This document shows positions 6,918 through 10,128 of a stretch of 10,128 nt of DNA, one piece after another. Positions within the stretch are counted from its first letter, which is position 1. Each line of letters opens with the position of its first letter. The stretch spans positions 1 through 10,128 of the forward strand of contig CAZSFA010000105.1 of the NCBI GenBank assembly GCA_964606055.1, given 5' to 3'. This DNA comes from Roseitalea sp964606055. GTDB lineage: Bacteria > Pseudomonadota > Alphaproteobacteria > Rhizobiales > Rhizobiaceae. The notes under the pieces are model-generated. The model was not told the DNA's origin, made no database searches, and saw nothing but the letters and a program-made list of their open reading frames with translations. Made by a program: the position numbers and the translations under genes.

Positions 6918-7776
6918 AAAGCGCATCGAGCGAGCGCTCGAAAGAACCATCAAGGTGTCGACGGCGGGCGGCCAGCCGCCGCAGATCGCCAAGGCGTTGC
7001 GTTATGCGGTGTTCCCCGGCGGTGCGCGCGTGCGGCCACGCCTGTGTCTGGCGGTTGCGATGGCCTGCGGGGATGAACATCCCGAAGCGGCCGACGCCGC
7101 CGCCGTCGCGATCGAGCTTCTGCATTGCGCATCGCTCGTTCACGACGACATGCCGTGTTTCGACAACGCCGACACGCGACGCGGCAAGCCGAGCGTGCAC
7201 ACGGCCTTCTCCGAGCCGCTGGCGCTGTTGACAGGCGACGCGCTGATCGTCGCCGCCTTCGAGACCATCGCCCGCGCATGTGTCGGCACACCGCACCTGA
7301 TCGCGCCCCTGACCGCGACCATTGCCAAGTCCGTCGGCATGCCGCACGGCATCATTGCCGGCCAGGCATGGGAGAGCGAGACCGACATTCCGCTCGCCGA
7401 GTATCACCGGGCCAAGACCGCCTCGCTGTTCACCGCCGCCTGCGTTGCCGGCGCGGTCGCCTCCGGTGCCGAGCCGCAGGCCTGGCGCCAGATGGGCGAC
7501 CGGCTGGGCGCCGCCTATCAGGTCGCCGACGATCTGCGCGACTTCGCGGCAAGCGCAGCCGAGCTCGGCAAGCCGATCGGCCAGGACGCGGTCAACGGTC
7601 GCCCCAACGCGGTGGCGACCGATGGGCTGGAGGCCACCATCGCGCGCCTGCACGACATGGTCGGCCAGACCGTCGCCGCCGTGCCCGACTGCCCCGGCGC
7701 GCCGATGCTGCGCCAGCTCATCACCGGCGAAGCCAAGCGGCTGATGCCCAAGAGCCTTGCCAGCCACGCCGCGTAG
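6918..7776 (+). CDS. crtE: Geranylgeranyl diphosphate synthase (first codons in assembly gap)
   Basis: CrtE elongates farnesyl or shorter allylic diphosphates with isopentenyl diphosphate to geranylgeranyl diphosphate. This feeds CrtB and also supplies the geranylgeranyl tail of bacteriochlorophyll. The first complete codon is at 6919, and 285 residues are visible. The first Asp-rich motif DDMPCFDNAD is at visible residues 76-85. Upstream is FPGGARVRPRL (32-42), where this family has its diphosphate-binding Arg residues, and the second Asp motif DDLRD is at 204-208. The visible N-terminus KRIERAL resembles the very start of Rhodobacter CrtE as I recall it, so probably only about four to six codons are lost. 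The C-terminal part (PIGQDAVNGRPNAV) is typical of CrtE as opposed to IspA-type synthases. The stop is 6 bp before crtF, with which it forms one unit. Confidence 0.95.
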
Positions 7777-7782
7777 AGCGCC

Positions 7783-8940
7783 ATGACGGATCTGGCATCT
7801 GTGCCGCGGCGCGACATGTCATCTCCCGCGCCGCCAGCCGCCGGCACGTTGAGGGATCGGCTGCGGCGCTGGCGCAATCGCATGATCGGCAACCCGGCGT
7901 TCCGCGCCACGGCGCGGCGCCTGCCGGTGCTCGGCCGGATGACCAGGGCCAGCGCCAACGGTCTTTTCGCGATTACGGCCGGCTTTGCCAACGCCCAGAT
8001 CCTGCTGGCCTGCGTCGAACTCGACCTGTTCGTACGGCTGGCCGGGGAGCCCCGCACCACCGACGATCTCGCCATGGCGGTGGATCTGAACCCGGACGCC
8101 GCCGACCGCTTGCTGCGCGCGGCCGAAGGGCTCGATCTGGTCTGCCGGACCTCGCAGGGGCGCTGGACGCTGGCCGATCATGGCGCCGTCATCGCCGCAA
8201 GCCCCGGCATCGCCGCCATGGTGCGCCATCACGCCATGGTCTACCGCGACCTGTCCGATCCGGTCGGCCTGTTGCGCAACCCGCCCGACCAGACCGAGAC
8301 CTCGCGGTTCTGGTCGTATGTGGACGGCGAACCGGGCGCGCGCGACGCCGCCGACTACTCCGAACTGATGCGGCTGAGCCAGGACATGGTGATCACCGAA
8401 GTGCTCGATGCCTATCCGATGGCCGGCCATCGCCGGCTGATCGACATCGGCGGTGGCGACGGCGCCTTCATCACCGCCGTCGGCACGCGGTGGAAGTCGC
8501 TGGCGCTCGACCTGTTCGACCTGCCCGCCGTCGCCGACACCGCGCGCGCGCGTCTCGAGGCCGGCGTTCTGGGTCCGCGCCTGACGATCCATGGCGGCTC
8601 GTTCTTCGACGACCCCATCCCGTCCGAGCCGGACTGCTATGCGCTCATCCGCGTGCTTTACGATCACGACGATGACGCCGCGCTGCGCCTTCTGACCAAC
8701 ATCCGCCGCGCCATGCGACCCGGCGACACGTTGATCATCGGCGAACCGATGGCCGGCCCCTCCCCCGGCGGCAAGCTGGTGGCTGCCTATTTCACATTCT
8801 ACCTGCTGGCCATGCGCTCGGGCCGCTGCCGCGACCACCAGGCGATCTTCGATCTGCTCGGCGCGGCCGGATTCACACAGATGCGCGCCCATCGCACGAC
8901 GATGCCCGTTGTGGCCGGTCTGGTTTCGGCGCGCGTGTAA
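7783..8940 (+). CDS. crtF: Hydroxyneurosporene (demethylspheroidene) O-methyltransferase
   Basis: CrtF methylates the 1-hydroxyl group of acyclic carotenoids with S-adenosylmethionine, giving the methoxy end group of spheroidene- and spirilloxanthin-type pigments. The 385 residues show the small-molecule O-methyltransferase layout. An N-terminal helical dimerisation region (about 55-130) includes GFANAQILLACVELDLF and a winged-helix-like segment. The SAM motif LIDIGGGDGAF follows at 219-229, then LDLFDLPAV as the acidic loop, GGSFFDDPIP, and the catalytic-region stretch RVLYDHDDDAA. The start is ATG 7783, six bases after crtE. A second in-frame ATG at codon 12 could instead be used, since the first residues look unstructured. 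A helical basic segment (about 22-36) precedes the domain. The gene ends with TAA immediately before the bchC promoter region; there is no terminator, so readthrough into bchC is expected as in the known crtEF-bchCXYZ superoperon. Confidence 0.94.
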   Translation: MTDLASVPRRDMSSPAPPAAGTLRDRLRRWRNRMIGNPAFRATARRLPVLGRMTRASANGLFAITAGFANAQILLACVELDLFVRLAGEPRTTDDLAMAVDLNPDAADRLLRAAEGLDLVCRTSQGRWTLADHGAVIAASPGIAAMVRHHAMVYRDLSDPVGLLRNPPDQTETSRFWSYVDGEPGARDAADYSELMRLSQDMVITEVLDAYPMAGHRRLIDIGGGDGAFITAVGTRWKSLALDLFDLPAVADTARARLEAGVLGPRLTIHGGSFFDDPIPSEPDCYALIRVLYDHDDDAALRLLTNIRRAMRPGDTLIIGEPMAGPSPGGKLVAAYFTFYLLAMRSGRCRDHQAIFDLLGAAGFTQMRAHRTTMPVVAGLVSARV

Positions 8941-8950
8941 CGTGAATCAG

Positions 8951-8968
8951 TGTAAATAATAGTTGACA
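8951..8968 (+). promoter_or_regulatory. PpsR/CrtJ operator, perfect TGT-N12-ACA
   Basis: The sequence TGTAAATAATAGTTGACA matches TGT-N12-ACA, the recognition site of the photosynthesis repressor PpsR (CrtJ), with no mismatch. It lies 10 bp after the crtF stop and contains the whole TTGACA -35 element (8963-8968), so binding would block RNA polymerase. The symmetry extends outward imperfectly (AATCA before, TTGATT after). The role is inferred from position and consensus. Confidence 0.85.
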
Positions 8969-8990
8969 CATTGATTTGTCATCCTAGGAT
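8963..8990 (+). promoter_or_regulatory. Sigma-70-type promoter of bchC
   Basis: A perfect -35 TTGACA (8963-8968), a 16-bp spacer and a -10 TAGGAT (8985-8990, 4 of 6 to TATAAT) sit in an AT-rich island in otherwise GC-rich DNA, directly upstream of bchC. Transcription would start near 8997 and give a leader of about 45 bases. Both elements are overlapped by PpsR-like sites. This would give bchC-bchX(YZ) its own oxygen-repressed promoter besides readthrough from crtEF. Confidence 0.75.
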
Positions 8991-8994
8991 GACG
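8977..8994 (+). promoter_or_regulatory. Second, degenerate PpsR-like site (TGT-N12-ACG)
   Basis: TGT at 8977-8979, twelve bases, then ACG at 8992-8994: one mismatch from the PpsR consensus. It starts 8 bp after the end of the perfect site. That is the close spacing at which CrtJ is known to bind two palindromes cooperatively at the R. capsulatus bchC promoter. It covers the -10 element. Confidence 0.6.
8978..8993. repeat. 16-bp perfect palindrome over the bchC -10 element
   Basis: GTCATCCTAGGATGAC is identical to its reverse complement over all 16 bases with no spacer. It lies within the second PpsR-like site and includes the -10 hexamer. It may be the core of that operator or a site for a different dimeric regulator. 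It has no loop or T-tract, so it is not a terminator. Confidence 0.8.
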
Positions 8995-9042
8995 GTCGGA
9001 GGAAGAGCCCGCGCACCCGACATCCGCGCAAGGCCAGGCATC

Positions 9043-9984
9043 ATGCAAGCAACAGCGCTCGTTCTGGAACAGCCACACACCATCGCCCTGCGCGATGTGG
9101 CCCTGACCGCGCCCGCACCCGATGAAGCGGTCGTCTCGGTGCGCTGGAGCGGCATCTCCACCGGCACCGAGAAGATGCTCTGGGACGGAACGATGCCCAC
9201 CTTCCCCGGCATGGGGTATCCGCTGGTGCCCGGCTACGAATCGATCGGCGAAGTGGTCCAGGCCGGCTCGGACTGCATCCTTCTGCCGGGCGATACGGTC
9301 TTCGTGCCGGGCGCGCGCTGTTATGACGATGTCCGCCCATTGTTCGGCGCCACGGCCGAAAAGCTCGTCGTGTCGGCCGACAAGGTCTATCCGGTCGAGC
9401 CGACGATCGGGCCCGAGGGCGTGCTGCTCGCGCTTGCGGCGACCGCCCATCATGCGCTGGTTCTGCACGACGCGGCACCTGCCGATTTGATCATCGGCCA
9501 CGGTGTGGTCGGCCGGCTTCTGGCGCGCCTTGCAATGGCGCTCAGCGGCGAGGCGCCGACCGTGTGGGAAATCGATCCGGCACGGTTCGACGGTGCCAGC
9601 GGTTACGCGGTCACCAATGCCGATGACGACGCGCGCCGGGACTATGCGCGCATCATCGACGCCAGCGGCGACCCGTCGATCATAAACCTCGCCGTGACGC
9701 GCCTGGCGCATGGCGGCGAGATCGTCCTGGCCGGCTTTTACGCCAACCCCGTCAGCTTCGTCTTCCCGCCCGCCTTCATGCGCGAGGCGCGCATCGCGAT
9801 CGCCGCCGAGTTCACGCCGCAGGACGTGACCGCCGTTCTGGCGATGGTCGAAGACGGGCGGCTCGACCTTTCGGGTCTGATTTCCAACACCGCGCCGATC
9901 CGAAGCGCGGACACAGCCTACCGGACGGCCTTTGAAGATCCGGCCTGCACCAAGATGGTCTTGTCCTGGGAGAATGACGCATGA
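9043..9984 (+). CDS. bchC: 3-hydroxyethyl bacteriochlorophyllide a dehydrogenase
   Basis: BchC oxidises the C3 1-hydroxyethyl group of the bacteriochlorophyllide precursor to the acetyl group of bacteriochlorophyllide a, using NAD+. It is a medium-chain dehydrogenase/reductase of 313 residues, the usual length. The N-terminal part holds SGISTGTEKMLWDG (36-49) and PLVPGYESIGEVVQAG (60-75). The nucleotide-binding turn IIGHGVVGRL is at 150-159. The Cys ligand usual in zinc alcohol dehydrogenases is absent from the GIST segment, which fits BchC. The start is ATG 9043, giving MQATALVLEQP; AGG of CCAGG lies 4 bases upstream and AAGG lies 10 bases upstream. An in-frame ATG at 8971 would read through the promoter and is rejected. 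The stop overlaps the bchX start as ATGA (9981-9984). Confidence 0.95.
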   Translation: MQATALVLEQPHTIALRDVALTAPAPDEAVVSVRWSGISTGTEKMLWDGTMPTFPGMGYPLVPGYESIGEVVQAGSDCILLPGDTVFVPGARCYDDVRPLFGATAEKLVVSADKVYPVEPTIGPEGVLLALAATAHHALVLHDAAPADLIIGHGVVGRLLARLAMALSGEAPTVWEIDPARFDGASGYAVTNADDDARRDYARIIDASGDPSIINLAVTRLAHGGEIVLAGFYANPVSFVFPPAFMREARIAIAAEFTPQDVTAVLAMVEDGRLDLSGLISNTAPIRSADTAYRTAFEDPACTKMVLSWENDA

Positions 9985-10128
9985 TCGACGGTTCCGTTCG
10001 GCCCGGCGCCGACATGTACGAAAACCTGCGCGAGGAAGCCGGCCACGAGCCCGATCCCGTGCCGACCGGCGAGATCAAGAAGGAAACGCAGATCATCGCC
10101 ATCTACGGCAAGGGCGGAATCGGCAAGT
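9981..10128 (+). CDS. bchX: Chlorophyllide reductase iron protein, N-terminus (3' end outside window)
   Basis: Only the first 49 codons are present. BchX is the NifH-like ATP-dependent reductase that passes electrons from its 4Fe-4S cluster to BchY-BchZ, which reduces ring B of chlorophyllide a. The visible part has a polar N-terminal extension with the family-typical EPDPVPTGEIKKETQIIAIY (23-42), followed by the start of the P-loop GKGGIGK (43-49), where the window ends. The ATG at 9981 overlaps the bchC stop by 4 bp (ATGA), so the two are translationally coupled. The Cys ligands of the cluster lie downstream of the window. The extension before the P-loop distinguishes BchX from the shorter-tailed BchL and NifH. 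Confidence 0.95.
   Translation, partial: MIDGSVRPGADMYENLREEAGHEPDPVPTGEIKKETQIIAIYGKGGIGK

Noticed and set aside
8971..8985. FNR/FnrL-like box TTGAT near the bchC promoter
   Set aside because: The second half-site is poor and wrongly spaced (ATCCT after five bases, not ATCAA after four).
8971..9042. Upstream in-frame ATG extending bchC by 24 codons
   Set aside because: The extension would translate the -10 element and leader, has no family resemblance, and the normal BchC N-terminus begins at 9043.

Overview
The window is an interior slice of a photosynthesis gene cluster from a GC-rich purple phototrophic or aerobic anoxygenic phototrophic bacterium. It is most likely an alphaproteobacterium. 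The gene content (bchD, bchO, crtI, crtB, crtC, crtD, crtE, crtF, bchC, bchX) and strand pattern follow the classic alphaproteobacterial arrangement. The bchC promoter carries PpsR/CrtJ-type TGT-N12-ACA operators, as in Rhodobacter and its relatives. The genus cannot be fixed by reading alone. bchD-bchO running straight into crtIB with no crtA in view fits Rhizobiales-like or spirilloxanthin-type clusters better than the Rhodobacter layout; this is inference.

Layout. From the left edge on the + strand: the 3' part of bchD (1-678), bchO (675-1583, GTGA overlap), crtI (1641-3191), crtB (3172-4221, 20-bp overlap) and a 52-residue membrane-protein ORF (4224-4382). On the - strand, converging on these, are crtC (4370-5263) and crtD (5260-6817, 5' end lost). 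A run of exactly 100 N (6818-6917) covers the divergent crtD/crtE control region and the first codons of both genes. The + strand then resumes with crtE (6918-7776, first few codons lost), crtF (7783-8940), a 102-bp AT-rich regulatory gap, bchC (9043-9984) and the start of bchX (9981 to the edge, ATGA overlap).

How the genes work together. CrtE makes geranylgeranyl diphosphate, CrtB makes phytoene and CrtI desaturates it. CrtC hydrates the acyclic end, CrtD adds the 3,4 double bond and CrtF O-methylates the hydroxyl, giving a spheroidene- or spirilloxanthin-series methoxy-carotenoid. BchD (with BchI and BchH outside the window) inserts magnesium into protoporphyrin, with BchO as a conserved accessory hydrolase. 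BchX (with BchY and BchZ) reduces ring B, and BchC oxidises the 3-hydroxyethyl group to acetyl, leading to bacteriochlorophyllide a. The two pigment pathways are interleaved in nearly gapless transcription units. The only clear internal promoter visible is that of bchC, which has tandem PpsR-like sites.

I see no wholly undescribed system. The points most worth a second look are the 52-residue membrane protein in the slot that tspO occupies in Rhodobacter, the missing canonical start of crtC, the palindrome over the bchC -10 element, and the assembly gap placed exactly on the crtD/crtE control region. No tRNA, rRNA, CRISPR array, insertion sequence or intrinsic terminator was seen.
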